DNA of 54,681 nt from an uncultured beta proteobacterium (GTDB lineage: Bacteria; Pseudomonadota; Gammaproteobacteria; Burkholderiales; Burkholderiaceae_C), in assembly GCA_903945325.1 (NCBI GenBank), contig CAJAVE010000392.1, forward strand, positions 1 to 54,681, in the 5' to 3' direction. Each line of letters begins with the position of its first letter. The first letter of the stretch is position 1. Below are positions 45,508 to 54,226 of the stretch, piece by piece. The position numbers and the translations under genes were made by a program. A model generated the notes under the pieces. The model was not told where the DNA came from. It saw nothing but the letters and a program-made list of their open reading frames with translations, and ran no database searches.

Positions 45508-45701
45508 CTAATAGATTCCTTGAAAATGAAATGCAGTAGCCGAATAGCAGCACCCGGCTTCACCGATCAGCTTCTAATTGGCTCTGCCCGTATCTTAGCG
45601 CCTGCGGAAGTGGGCCATTCAATAGGACTAGAATTTCTGCAAAGTTCCAGGCGCTGCTTGTTGGCTCGCGGCAATCCCGATAATTTACGGAGACATTTTT
45701 C

Positions 45702-46955
45702 ATGTACAAGCACATCAAAATCCCCACTGCTGGCGGAAAAATTACCGTTAATGCTGACATGTCGCTCAACGTACCGGATGGGCCTGTTATTCCATTTATT
45801 GAAGGGGATGGAACGGGGCTTGACATTACACCCGTGATGCTCAAAGTCGTCGATGCCGCCGTTGCAAAGGCATACGGCGGCAAGCGCAGAATTCACTGGA
45901 TGGAGGTGTACGCAGGCGAAAAGGCCACCAATGTCTATGGCCCCGACGTCTGGTTGCCAGAAGAAACCCTTCAAGCCCTGCGTGAGTACGTCGTCTCGAT
46001 CAAAGGGCCATTGACCACGCCGGTCGGCGGAGGTATTCGTTCGCTCAATGTCGCATTGCGCCAGGAACTCGACTTGTACGTCTGCTTGCGCCCCATACAG
46101 TACTTTGATGGCGTACCCAGCCCGGTGAAAGAGCCCCACAAAACCAATATGGTGATCTTCCGCGAGAACTCGGAAGACATTTACGCCGGCATCGAGTTCG
46201 AAGCTGAGAGCGACAAGGCCAAAAAGCTGATCAAATTTCTGCAAGACGAGATGGGTGTCACGAAAATCCGCTTTCCCCATACATCGGGCATTGGTGTGAA
46301 GCCGGTTTCGCGTGAGGGCACCGAGCGCCTGGTTCGCAAGGCCATCCAATACGCCATTGATAACGACAAGCCCAATGTGACCATCGTGCACAAGGGAAAC
46401 ATCATGAAATACACCGAAGGCGGCTTTCGTGACTGGGCCTACGATTTGGCGCAAAAGGAATTTGGTGCCGAACCCATTGATGGCGGACCATGGTGCAAGT
46501 TCTCAAGCCCCAAGACCGGCAAAGACATCGTGATCAAGGACAGCATTGCCGACGCTTTTTTGCAACAAATTTTATTGCGGCCTATGGAGTACAGCGTCAT
46601 TGCCACCTTGAACCTGAACGGTGACTACATCTCGGACGCACTGGCGGCCCAGGTGGGCGGCATTGGTATTGCGCCAGGTGCCAATTTGTCAGACTCCGTG
46701 GCCTGCTTTGAGGCCACGCACGGCACGGCACCCAAGTACGCCGGCAAAGACTACGTCAACCCGGGCTCTGAAATTTTGTCGGCCGAGATGATGCTGCGCC
46801 ACATGGGCTGGGTGGAGGCGGCAGACCTGATCATCAGCTCCATGAAAAAATCCATACAAAGCAAGAAGGTGACTTACGACTTTGCCCGTTTGATGGATGG
46901 AGCCACCCAGGTGAGCTGCTCAGGCTTCGGCCAGGTGATGATCTCCCATATGTAA
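45702..46955 (+). CDS. icd: Isocitrate dehydrogenase (NADP), E. coli type
   Basis: 417 residues. [22 protein letters not shown] contains the phosphorylatable Ser; [30 protein letters not shown] and [22 protein letters not shown] are typical. It oxidises isocitrate to 2-oxoglutarate in the TCA cycle. GGAGA is 8 nt upstream of the ATG. A TAGAAT hexamer lies at about 45629. The gene is alone; a dispersed repeat follows it. Confidence 0.96.
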   Translation: MYKHIKIPTAGGKITVNADMSLNVPDGPVIPFIEGDGTGLDITPVMLKVVDAAVAKAYGGKRRIHWMEVYAGEKATNVYGPDVWLPEETLQALREYVVSIKGPLTTPVGGGIRSLNVALRQELDLYVCLRPIQYFDGVPSPVKEPHKTNMVIFRENSEDIYAGIEFEAESDKAKKLIKFLQDEMGVTKIRFPHTSGIGVKPVSREGTERLVRKAIQYAIDNDKPNVTIVHKGNIMKYTEGGFRDWAYDLAQKEFGAEPIDGGPWCKFSSPKTGKDIVIKDSIADAFLQQILLRPMEYSVIATLNLNGDYISDALAAQVGGIGIAPGANLSDSVACFEATHGTAPKYAGKDYVNPGSEILSAEMMLRHMGWVEAADLIISSMKKSIQSKKVTYDFARLMDGATQVSCSGFGQVMISHM

Positions 46956-46980
46956 CAGCTTGCAAATCGAATGGCTGTTA

Positions 46981-47039
46981 TTTGCTATAAATATAGTAGC
47001 TGCTTGCACAGTATCCACGGGGTCTAGAGGCCGATTTAT
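46981..47039 (-). repeat. Dispersed repeat downstream of icd
   Basis: On the plus strand TTTGCTATAAATATAGTAGC, then TGCTTGCACAG and GGGGTCTAGAGGCCGATTTAT. This is the reverse orientation of the copies at 3608 and 11991. It fills the first part of the 235-bp icd-clpS gap; the rest shows only the clpS promoter. Confidence 0.8.
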
Positions 47040-47177
47040 CTTGAAAATTGTGGCTATCCTGGTTTGGGGCTGATTTGTTGCGATCGGGGTGCATTGCAGT
47101 AAATTTTCGGTTGCCGCTTGAATCGCAAGGTTTTGGCTCCAATTCCCAGTGACGGTGCAATCCTTGGTGGTGGCCGA

Positions 47178-47183
47178 TAGAAT
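47178..47183 (+). promoter_or_regulatory. Probable -10 element of clpS
   Basis: TAGAAT followed by 7 nt and the ATG at 47191. The same spacing is found before dnaX. The mRNA would be leaderless or nearly so; no ribosome site is present. Confidence 0.45.
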
Positions 47184-47190
47184 CGATTTC

Positions 47191-47553
47191 ATGGCAACCA
47201 ATAACCCGTTCAAACCACCAGAAACTCCTATCAAGCAGCCGGATCGCGACGACAGTGGCGCGGTGGTGATGGAGCGTAGAACCCAGCGCGTCAAGCCGCC
47301 GCAGATGTACCAGGTGGTCATGCTCAATGATGACTACACACCGATGGAGTTTGTGGTGGTGGTGATTCAGGAGTTCTTTGGCAAAGACCTGGAAGCCGCC
47401 ACGCGCATCATGCTGAAGATCCATCTCGATGGCAAAGCGGTGTGCGGGGTTTACTCGCGTGACGTGGCTGTTACCAAGGTGGATCAGGTGCTGGAGGCGG
47501 CGCACAAGGCGGGGCACCCTTTGAAGTGTGTGTGTGAACCCGTGGAAATGTAG
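47191..47553 (+). CDS. clpS: ATP-dependent Clp protease adaptor ClpS
   Basis: 120 residues from ATG 47191. [56 protein letters not shown] is the conserved core; the NDDYT..EF pocket binds N-end-rule residues. It hands such proteins to ClpAP. A longer frame from 47149 lies in the promoter region. clpA follows 78 bp later. Confidence 0.95.
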   Translation: MATNNPFKPPETPIKQPDRDDSGAVVMERRTQRVKPPQMYQVVMLNDDYTPMEFVVVVIQEFFGKDLEAATRIMLKIHLDGKAVCGVYSRDVAVTKVDQVLEAAHKAGHPLKCVCEPVEM

Positions 47554-47631
47554 CGTGATATCCAACCAGTCAAAACGTAATGCCGGAAACGGTTTACAGT
47601 TAATCATCAACGCAAGGTAAAAGGAAATCAC

Positions 47632-49956
47632 ATGATTGCCCAAGAATTGGAAGTCAGCCTGCACATGGCGTTTGTGGAAGCGCGCCAGCAGCGCCACGAG
47701 TTCATTACCGTGGAGCATTTGTTACTCGCGTTGCTGGACAACCCCAGTGCCGCAGAAGTGTTACGCGCCTGCTCTGCCAACATCGACGATTTGCGCAAGT
47801 CGCTGTCGAATTTCATCAAGGACAACACGCCACAGGTGGCCGGTGCCGATGACGTGGATACGCAGCCCACACTGGGGTTTCAGCGTGTCATTCAGCGCGC
47901 CATCATGCACGTGCAGTCCACGGGCAGCGGCAAGAAGGAAGTCACCGGCGCCAACGTGTTGGTGGCCATTTTTGGCGAAAAAGATTCGCACGCGGTCTAC
48001 TATTTGCACCAGCAGGGCGTGACCCGTCTGGACGTGGTGAACTTCATTGCCCACGGCATCAAGAAGAGCGACCCGCCCGAGTCCACAAAGTCCAGTGAGA
48101 ACCCGGCCGAAGCGGAAGAGGGCGCGGGCGGTGAAAAGAATGAAAAAGCCTCACCACTTGAGCAGTTCACCCAGAACCTGAACCAGCTGGCCTCTGAGGG
48201 CAAGATTGACCCGTTGATTGGCCGCGAGTATGAGGTGGAGCGCGTGATTCAAATCTTGTGCCGCCGACGCAAGAACAACCCTCTGCTGGTGGGAGAAGCC
48301 GGTGTTGGCAAGACCGCCATCGCTGAGGGACTGGCTTGGCGCATCACCCAAAAAGATGTTCCTGAAATTCTGGCTGAAGCCATTGTGTACTCGCTGGATA
48401 TGGGCGCCCTGCTGGCGGGCACCAAATACCGGGGGGACTTCGAGCAGCGCCTCAAAGGCGTGTTGAAGTCGCTTAAAGACAAGCCCAACGCCATCTTGTT
48501 CATTGACGAAATCCACACCCTGATTGGCGCCGGCGCGGCCTCTGGCGGCACGCTGGATGCATCCAACTTGCTCAAGCCGGGTCTGAGTTCCGGCGCGCTC
48601 AAGTGCATAGGTGCAACCACGTTTACCGAGTACCGTGGCATTTTTGAGAAAGACGCCGCCCTGTCCCGCCGTTTTCAGAAGGTGGACGTGGTGGAGCCCA
48701 CCATCGAACAGACCGTCGATATTTTGAAGGGACTCAAATCACGTTTCGAAGAGCACCACAACGTCAAGTACGCAGTGGCCGCCCTGCAAGCAGCGGCCGA
48801 ATTAAGTGCCAAGTACATCAACGACCGGCATTTGCCCGACAAGGCGATTGACGTGATTGACGAAGCCGGAGCCGCCCAACGCATTCTGCCACCCAGCAAG
48901 CGCAAAAAAATCATCAGCAAGGCGGAGGTTGAAGAGATTGTGGCCAAGATCGCGCGCATTCCTGCAGCCAATGTTTCCAACGACGACCGTGGCAAGCTCA
49001 AGACGCTAGAGCGTGACTTGCGCAACGTGGTGTTCGGGCAAGACAAGGCGCTCGACGTGTTGTCGTCCGCGGTGAAGATGGCGCGCTCAGGCATTGGCAA
49101 GGGCGACAAGCCCATTGGCTCATTCCTGTTCAGTGGCCCCACCGGTGTGGGCAAGACGGAAGCGGCCAAGCAATTGGCCTACATCATGGGCATTGACCTG
49201 ATTCGCTTTGATATGAGCGAATACATGGAGCAGCACGCTGTGAGTCGCCTGATTGGCGCACCGCCCGGCTACGTAGGCTTTGACCAGGGTGGCCTATTGA
49301 CTGAAGCCATCACCAAGAAGCCGCATTGCGTACTGTTGCTGGATGAAATCGAGAAGGCACACCCTGCCATCTTTAACGTGCTGCTGCAGGTCATGGACCA
49401 CGGAACGTTGACCGACAACAATGGGCGCAAGGCTGACTTCCGCAATGTGATCATCGTGATGACGACCAATGCGGGTGCGGAGACCATGAACAAGGCCAGC
49501 ATTGGCTTCACGAATCCGCGCGAAGCCGGAGATGAAGCGGCTGACATCAAACGCCTGTTTACGCCTGAGTTCCGCAACCGCCTGGACGCCATCGTCAGCT
49601 TCAAGTCGCTTGACGAGAACATTATCCTGCGGGTGGTGGACAAGTTCCTGTTGCAGTTGGAAACACAACTGGCCGACAAGAAGGTGGACGTCACCTTTAC
49701 TGACAAACTGCGCAAGCACCTGGCCAAGAAGGGCTTCGACCCGCTGATGGGCGCACGCCCGATGCAGCGCCTGATTCAGGACACCATTCGCCGCGCATTG
49801 GCAGACGAGTTGTTGTTTGGGCGCCTGACCGATGGTGGACGCCTGACTGTGGACCTGGACGATACAGACCCTAGCAAGACGGAGGTCCTGCTGGATATTC
49901 AACCGTTGCCGGAGAAAAAGGGCCGCTCCAAGCCTGAAGAGGCTACTGCGGGCTAA
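47632..49956 (+). CDS. clpA: ATP-dependent Clp protease ATP-binding subunit ClpA
   Basis: 774 residues, full length. N-domain (IAQELEVSLHMAFVEARQQRHEFITVEHLLLALL), first AAA module with Walker A VGEAGVGKTAI and Walker B ILFIDEIHTLIGAG, second module with SGPTGVGKTEAAKQLA and LLLDEIEKAHPAIFNVLLQVMDHG. It unfolds substrates and feeds them to ClpP, aided by ClpS. AAGGAAA is 6 nt before the ATG. It is followed by a bidirectional terminator. Confidence 0.96.
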   Translation: MIAQELEVSLHMAFVEARQQRHEFITVEHLLLALLDNPSAAEVLRACSANIDDLRKSLSNFIKDNTPQVAGADDVDTQPTLGFQRVIQRAIMHVQSTGSGKKEVTGANVLVAIFGEKDSHAVYYLHQQGVTRLDVVNFIAHGIKKSDPPESTKSSENPAEAEEGAGGEKNEKASPLEQFTQNLNQLASEGKIDPLIGREYEVERVIQILCRRRKNNPLLVGEAGVGKTAIAEGLAWRITQKDVPEILAEAIVYSLDMGALLAGTKYRGDFEQRLKGVLKSLKDKPNAILFIDEIHTLIGAGAASGGTLDASNLLKPGLSSGALKCIGATTFTEYRGIFEKDAALSRRFQKVDVVEPTIEQTVDILKGLKSRFEEHHNVKYAVAALQAAAELSAKYINDRHLPDKAIDVIDEAGAAQRILPPSKRKKIISKAEVEEIVAKIARIPAANVSNDDRGKLKTLERDLRNVVFGQDKALDVLSSAVKMARSGIGKGDKPIGSFLFSGPTGVGKTEAAKQLAYIMGIDLIRFDMSEYMEQHAVSRLIGAPPGYVGFDQGGLLTEAITKKPHCVLLLDEIEKAHPAIFNVLLQVMDHGTLTDNNGRKADFRNVIIVMTTNAGAETMNKASIGFTNPREAGDEAADIKRLFTPEFRNRLDAIVSFKSLDENIILRVVDKFLLQLETQLADKKVDVTFTDKLRKHLAKKGFDPLMGARPMQRLIQDTIRRALADELLFGRLTDGGRLTVDLDDTDPSKTEVLLDIQPLPEKKGRSKPEEATAG

Positions 49957-49975
49957 TCACTTCACCAAGCCACAG

Positions 49976-50007
49976 AAAAGCCCGATTCGTGAGAACCGGG
50001 CTTTTTT
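49976..50007. terminator. Bidirectional terminator, clpA/iron-binding protein
   Basis: AAGCCCG and CGGGCTT arms around a loop of about 11 nt, with A on one side and T on the other. It serves clpA (plus) and the iron-binding protein gene (minus). Confidence 0.88.
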
Positions 50008-51049
50008 ATTTGAAGCCCACGCGGTCCAGCATTTGCTGCACTTTGACCTGGTTCATGCCCACCACGCTGATGGGAAGGGATTCACTCTTGAAGCCGCCTG
50101 TTGTCATGGCTTGCAGAGCCGGGTTGTTGAGTGTCACGCCTTTGGCGACTGGCCACTCGTTATTTCCATTGGCGAAATGGTTCTGCGCCGGGGCGCTGGC
50201 CAGGTATTCCAGAAACTGGATGGCATTGGCGGTGTGTTTGGCATTGCGGGCCACTGCCCCCCCGGCAATGTTGACATGTGTGCCCCAGCTTGACTGATTG
50301 GGAAACACGATGCTGACTTTGTCCATGATGGACTGGTCTTCTGAGGCATTTGACCGCATGAGGCGCGCCAGATAGTAGGTGTTGGTGACCGCTATGCCAC
50401 ATTCGCCGGATGCCACGCCTTTGATCTGGTCGGTATCGCCGCCCTTGGGTGAGCGAGCCAAGTTGGCAACCATACCTTTGAGCCATTGCTCTGTGGCTGC
50501 CTCACCCAAATGTTCGGTGACAGAACCGAAAAGCGAAAGGTTGTAGGGGTGTGAGCCGGAGCGTATGCAGAGCTTGCCCTTGTTTCTGGAGTCGCCGAGC
50601 TTTTCGTAGGTGTCCACGTCGTCTTTCTTGACGCGCAGCTTGTCGTACACGATCACGCGGGCGCGGGTGGAGAAGCCAAACCAGGGTATCTCGCCACTGC
50701 CGTTGGGTTTGCCGCGCAGTTGGACAGGAATAGCGTCCTCCAGCGTTTTGGAGCGAATGGGCTGAAACAAGCCGTCGACTTCACCCCGCCACAGGCGGCT
50801 GGCATCGACCAGCAAAATGATATCGGCGGGAGATGCAGTGCCCTCGGCTTTCAAACGGGCCAAAATACCGGCATCGTCTGCATCAACCCGGTTGAGTTTG
50901 ATACCGGTTGCCTTGGTGAAGTTGGCGTAAAGGGCTTCGTCGGTCGGGTAGTGGCGGGCAGAATAGATGTTGAGGACTTTTTCCTGCGCCAAAGCGGATG
51001 TGCCGCTGATGGCAATGAGGCAGGCGATGGCAATGTGGTTTTTGATCAT
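50006..51049 (-). CDS. Fe(III) ABC transporter substrate-binding protein, FutA/AfuA-like
   Basis: 347 residues from ATG 51049, with a signal peptide (IAIACLIAISGTSALAQ). The mature protein begins KVLNIYSARHYPTDEALYANFTKATGIKLNRVDADDAG, with later GSHPYNLSLFGSVTEHLG and GIAVTNTYYLARLMRS (Tyr ligands). It captures ferric iron in the periplasm. The permease and ATPase genes are not adjacent. In-frame ATGs at 51058 and 51061 are alternatives. A Fur-like box lies 21 bp upstream of the start. Confidence 0.92.
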   Translation of the reverse strand: MIKNHIAIACLIAISGTSALAQEKVLNIYSARHYPTDEALYANFTKATGIKLNRVDADDAGILARLKAEGTASPADIILLVDASRLWRGEVDGLFQPIRSKTLEDAIPVQLRGKPNGSGEIPWFGFSTRARVIVYDKLRVKKDDVDTYEKLGDSRNKGKLCIRSGSHPYNLSLFGSVTEHLGEAATEQWLKGMVANLARSPKGGDTDQIKGVASGECGIAVTNTYYLARLMRSNASEDQSIMDKVSIVFPNQSSWGTHVNIAGGAVARNAKHTANAIQFLEYLASAPAQNHFANGNNEWPVAKGVTLNNPALQAMTTGGFKSESLPISVVGMNQVKVQQMLDRVGFK

Positions 51050-51070
51050 GGAAGTCATCATAATACAAAC

Positions 51071-51083
51071 GCGAATCATTCGC
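51071..51083. promoter_or_regulatory. Putative Fur box
   Basis: GCGAATCATTCGC, a perfect 6-1-6 palindrome containing the AATCATT core of Fur sites. It lies between the divergent iron-binding protein gene and the patatin lipoprotein gene, so iron may control both. Confidence 0.6.
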
Positions 51084-51118
51084 AACAAAAGAGGTGCCAG
51101 TTTCTGGATATTGGTTTC

Positions 51119-52045
51119 ATGCAATTTCTCGTCTCTCTGATTGTTTCGCTCATTCTGGTGGGTTGCGCCACGCAGCCCAAAGACGTACCTGCTCCTGCTG
51201 TACCCGTGGTGGTGTCCGAGCCAGCGCCCGTGGTGCCACCCGTGGTCGTAGTCGTGCCCAAAATTCCGCCCCGTATTGGCTTGGCCCTGGGTGGCGGTGC
51301 TGCGCGTGGCTTTGCCCATGTCGGTGTGATCCAGGTGCTGGAGGAGGCGGGCATTCGTCCTGTGCTGGTGTCCGGCACGTCCGCAGGCAGTCTGGTTGCC
51401 GCGATTTATGCGAGCGGCAAGAATGGCAAGCAATTGCAGCGCATTGCTGAAACCATGGAAGAAGCCACCATGGCCGACTGGACCCTGCCGCTGTTCAACC
51501 GGGGTATGCTGCGTGGGGACGCATTGGCCCGCTATGTGAATGGCCAGGTCGGCTCGCGCTTGATTGAGGATTTTCCAATGCCGTTGGGTATCGTGGCGAC
51601 GGACCTCAACACGGGGCACAGCATGCTGTTTCAAAAGGGAGACACCGGCACGGCCGTTCGCGCCTCCAGTGCGGTGCCAGCAGTGTTTCAGCCGGTTCGC
51701 ATTTCCGGGCGCGACTATGTGGATGGTGGTTTGGTGTCACCCGTGCCAGTGCGCGCGGCCCGTCAGATGGGGGCCGAACTGATCATTGCCGTCGATATTT
51801 CCAGCCCACCTGACGGAAATCTGGCTGGCGGAACGCTGGACGTTTTGCTGCAAACCTTTTCGATCATGAGCAAGAGCATCAATTTCTTTGAATTGAAGGA
51901 AGCCGATGTGGTGGTTCGGCCAGCATTGGCAGGTGTTTCCAGTTCCGATTTTGGTGCACGCAAGCGCTCGATTGAGGCGGGGCGCCAGGCGATGCTGCAA
52001 TTGTTGCCACAACTGCGGGCAGCCATCTTGGCCAAGTCCCGTTGA
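51119..52045 (+). CDS. Patatin-like phospholipase lipoprotein, RssA/NTE family
   Basis: 308 residues. A lipobox (FLVSLIVSLILVGC) makes it a lipoprotein with a Pro/Val-rich linker. The patatin domain has the oxyanion loop GLALGGGAARGFAHVG, the nucleophile GTSAGS and the dyad Asp in YVDGGLVSPVPV. It should hydrolyse lipid acyl esters at the outer or inner membrane from the periplasmic side. The ATG at 51119 is chosen for the signal; a longer frame extends antisense into the iron protein gene. A Fur-like box lies just upstream. Confidence 0.9.
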   Translation: MQFLVSLIVSLILVGCATQPKDVPAPAVPVVVSEPAPVVPPVVVVVPKIPPRIGLALGGGAARGFAHVGVIQVLEEAGIRPVLVSGTSAGSLVAAIYASGKNGKQLQRIAETMEEATMADWTLPLFNRGMLRGDALARYVNGQVGSRLIEDFPMPLGIVATDLNTGHSMLFQKGDTGTAVRASSAVPAVFQPVRISGRDYVDGGLVSPVPVRAARQMGAELIIAVDISSPPDGNLAGGTLDVLLQTFSIMSKSINFFELKEADVVVRPALAGVSSSDFGARKRSIEAGRQAMLQLLPQLRAAILAKSR

Positions 52046-52056
52046 ATCGTTGAACC

Positions 52057-52086
52057 AAAAAAAAGGCCCCGTTTTGCAACGGGGCC
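52057..52086 (-). terminator. Rho-independent terminator of the phasin gene
   Basis: On the minus strand GGCCCCGTT-GCAA-AACGGGGCC followed by eight T. It lies 160 bp after the phasin stop and 11 bp beyond the patatin stop. The plus-strand patatin transcript may also end at this hairpin. Confidence 0.88.
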
Positions 52087-52245
52087 CTGAAGGGATCCCT
52101 GAACCTGAAGGTTTCGAAAGGACCCGAGGAGACAACTGGCCGAAACAACAATAAGTCGCTTCGATGAATTTATTATGTCAGGGTTTTCCCTTGACTGCTA
52201 GAGGGGGCGCTCCAAAAGGTCTCTGGATGGCGTCCGGTCTGCAAA

Positions 52246-52788
52246 TTAACGCTTCTTGGCGACTGGCTTTGTTGCGGTGGTGGCAGTAGCGGCCACAGCG
52301 TTGAAGTTGGCTTCAGCCATTTCAGTGGCTTGCTTGACGGCCTTTTGTACGGATTCCAGTGCGTTGTTCGCAGCAGTCACCGAGCTCTTCATGATGGCTA
52401 CAGCGGACTCTGAGCCAGCGGGTGCGTTCTTTGCAGCGGTGTCAACCATGCCCATGAATTTTTTCTGTGCATCGGCAGCCTGGCCTTCGAAGTTCTTGCC
52501 CAGGTCGGCGGTTGCTGCGGTAGCGATGTCATAGAGATGACGGCTGTAAGCAGCGGTCTTTTCAGCCAAGGGCTGGATCAGGCCGGATTGCAGGGCCAAC
52601 AGTTCTTGTGCGTCTTTCACGCTCAACAGGGACTGGGTGTGGGCATTGGCTTCAGACAAAGCTGCTTTGGAAGCTGTCAGGTTCAGTTCGACGATTTTCT
52701 CGACGCCTTCAAAAGCCTTGCTGGTCAGGCCAAACAGGGTTTCGACGTTTGCTTTGTGGGAAGCCATCACTTGTTCTACGGTCATCAT
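52246..52788 (-). CDS. phaP: Phasin (polyhydroxyalkanoate granule protein)
   Basis: 180 residues, almost entirely helical, Ala-rich: [77 protein letters not shown], and a basic end TKPVAKKR. It coats polyhydroxybutyrate granules. It indicates that the organism stores PHA. GGAG lies 8 nt before the ATG. A PhaR-like site is upstream and a strong terminator downstream. Confidence 0.93.
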   Translation of the reverse strand: MMTVEQVMASHKANVETLFGLTSKAFEGVEKIVELNLTASKAALSEANAHTQSLLSVKDAQELLALQSGLIQPLAEKTAAYSRHLYDIATAATADLGKNFEGQAADAQKKFMGMVDTAAKNAPAGSESAVAIMKSSVTAANNALESVQKAVKQATEMAEANFNAVAATATTATKPVAKKR

Positions 52789-52916
52789 GTCAATATCTCC
52801 AAGAGTTGAGGTAAAAAATTACTATCTGCCCCGTGACTTGGCCCGACGGCCGGTCTATGTTGCGGTGCAGCATGGTTTGAATTATAGGATTCCCAAAAGA
52901 CCTTGCAAGTGATTTT

Positions 52917-52933
52917 TGCTGCATTGCAACAAA
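52917..52933. promoter_or_regulatory. Putative PhaR-type operator upstream of phaP
   Basis: TTGCTGCATTGCAACAA, a near palindrome of TGC/GCA elements like known PhaR sites. It lies about 130 bp upstream of the phasin ATG. The rest of the 263-bp gap between phaP and the thioesterase gene holds no gene; a GCACCGCGGTGC palindrome is at 53013-53024. Confidence 0.4.
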
Positions 52934-53051
52934 TTAGAGCAATTTTTCTAAACCGTGTTCATTTCACAGGGACGTCACGCAAGTGTCAGTCCGGGCTGGC
53001 CGTCGCGAACCCTGCACCGCGGTGCTGCGTCAGAGCTGGCAAAATGAAGCC

Positions 53052-53498
53052 ATGCTGGAATCACGACCCCAACCCAAACCCACAGCCGAGCCCCGTAGTG
53101 CCTATCGCGCATTTCGCTCCGTTGCCACGCGCTGGATGGACAACGATGCCTATGGCCATGTCAACAATGTTGTTTACTACAGCTGGTTCGATACGGCAGT
53201 GAATGCCTACCTGATCGAACGCGGTGTGCTGGATATTCACCAGGGTGAAACCATTGGCCTGGTGATCGAAACCCAGTGCAATTACTTTGCACCGCTGGCC
53301 TTCCCTGAAACGGTAGAAGTGGGCATCCGTGTGGCCAAGCTGGGGTCATCCAGTGTGCGCTATGAAGTCGGTATCTTTGGCGCATCCGAGCTGACCGCCG
53401 CCAAAGGCCATTTCGTGCACGTGTATGTAGACAAGAATACCCGCAGGCCGGTAGCGCTACCGGCACCTTTGAAATCTGTTTTGGAGTCTTTGTTATGA
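53052..53498 (+). CDS. Acyl-CoA thioesterase, 4HBT/YbgC-like hotdog fold
   Basis: 148 residues from ATG 53052. [30 protein letters not shown] holds the hotdog signature with Asp ([11 protein letters not shown]) as catalytic residue. It should hydrolyse acyl-CoA; the substrate is unknown. Its TGA overlaps the ATG of the nitroreductase gene (ATGA), so the two are coupled. A longer start at 52983 has no family resemblance. Confidence 0.88.
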   Translation: MLESRPQPKPTAEPRSAYRAFRSVATRWMDNDAYGHVNNVVYYSWFDTAVNAYLIERGVLDIHQGETIGLVIETQCNYFAPLAFPETVEVGIRVAKLGSSSVRYEVGIFGASELTAAKGHFVHVYVDKNTRRPVALPAPLKSVLESLL

Positions 53499-54190
53499 CC
53501 CTGTCACCCGTGGATGAGGCGATTGCCTCGCGCATGTCGGCCCGCGCCTTCACCAGCCAGCCAGTTCCCAAGGAGTTGATCGAACAGCTATTGCAGGTTG
53601 CCAGCCGTGCGCCCTCGGGCACCAACTGCCAGCCATGGAAGGTGTATGTGCTGCAAGGCGCCAGTCGCAACAGCCTGGTCGAGCAGGTGTGCACCATTCA
53701 CGACGCCATGCGTGCGGATCCGACCCTGGTGCCCCAGTACGCGGAAGAGTACGACTATTACCCGCAAAAGTGGATCAGCCCCTACATTGACCGCCGCCGC
53801 GAGAACGGCTGGGGACTCTACGGCCTCATGGGCATTGGCAAGGGGGATAAAGACAAGATGCACGAGCAGCACCAGCGCAACTACCGTTTCTTCGATGCGC
53901 CAGTGGGGATGATGTTCACTGTCGACCGCGCCATGGGACGTGGCTCGTTGCTGGACTATGGCTGCTTCCTGCAAAGCATCATGGTGGCGGCGCGCGGGCA
54001 CGGCCTTCACACCTGCCCGCAAGCGGCGTGGAATGGTTTTTCCAAAGTCATCATGCCGCACATCGGCGCCGGGGCGGACGAGATGCTGGTCTGCGGCATG
54101 GCACTGGGTTATGCCGATGAGTCGGCCGTGGTCAACACCTTTCATACGCCGCGTGTGCCGGTGCAAGATTTCACGACCTGGCTGGATTGA
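53495..54190 (+). CDS. Nitroreductase-family flavoprotein
   Basis: 231 residues. FMN-binding segments: [42 protein letters not shown], then [48 protein letters not shown] and [11 protein letters not shown]. It reduces nitro compounds or quinones with NAD(P)H; the natural substrate is unknown. It is translationally coupled to the thioesterase gene. A terminator follows. Confidence 0.9.
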   Translation: MTLSPVDEAIASRMSARAFTSQPVPKELIEQLLQVASRAPSGTNCQPWKVYVLQGASRNSLVEQVCTIHDAMRADPTLVPQYAEEYDYYPQKWISPYIDRRRENGWGLYGLMGIGKGDKDKMHEQHQRNYRFFDAPVGMMFTVDRAMGRGSLLDYGCFLQSIMVAARGHGLHTCPQAAWNGFSKVIMPHIGAGADEMLVCGMALGYADESAVVNTFHTPRVPVQDFTTWLD

Positions 54191-54196
54191 AGTGCG

Positions 54197-54225
54197 CGGG
54201 CCAGGACTTGTGCTGGCCTGTTTTT
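54197..54225 (+). terminator. Terminator of the nitroreductase gene
   Basis: GGCCAG-GACTTGTG-CTGGCC followed by TGTTTTT. The T run ends one base before the ATG of the permease gene. Confidence 0.8.
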
Positions 54226-54226
54226 C

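Noticed and set aside
51050..51634. N-terminal extension of the iron-binding protein frame
   Set aside because: The extension is antisense to the patatin gene; the signal peptide marks the true start near 51049-51061.
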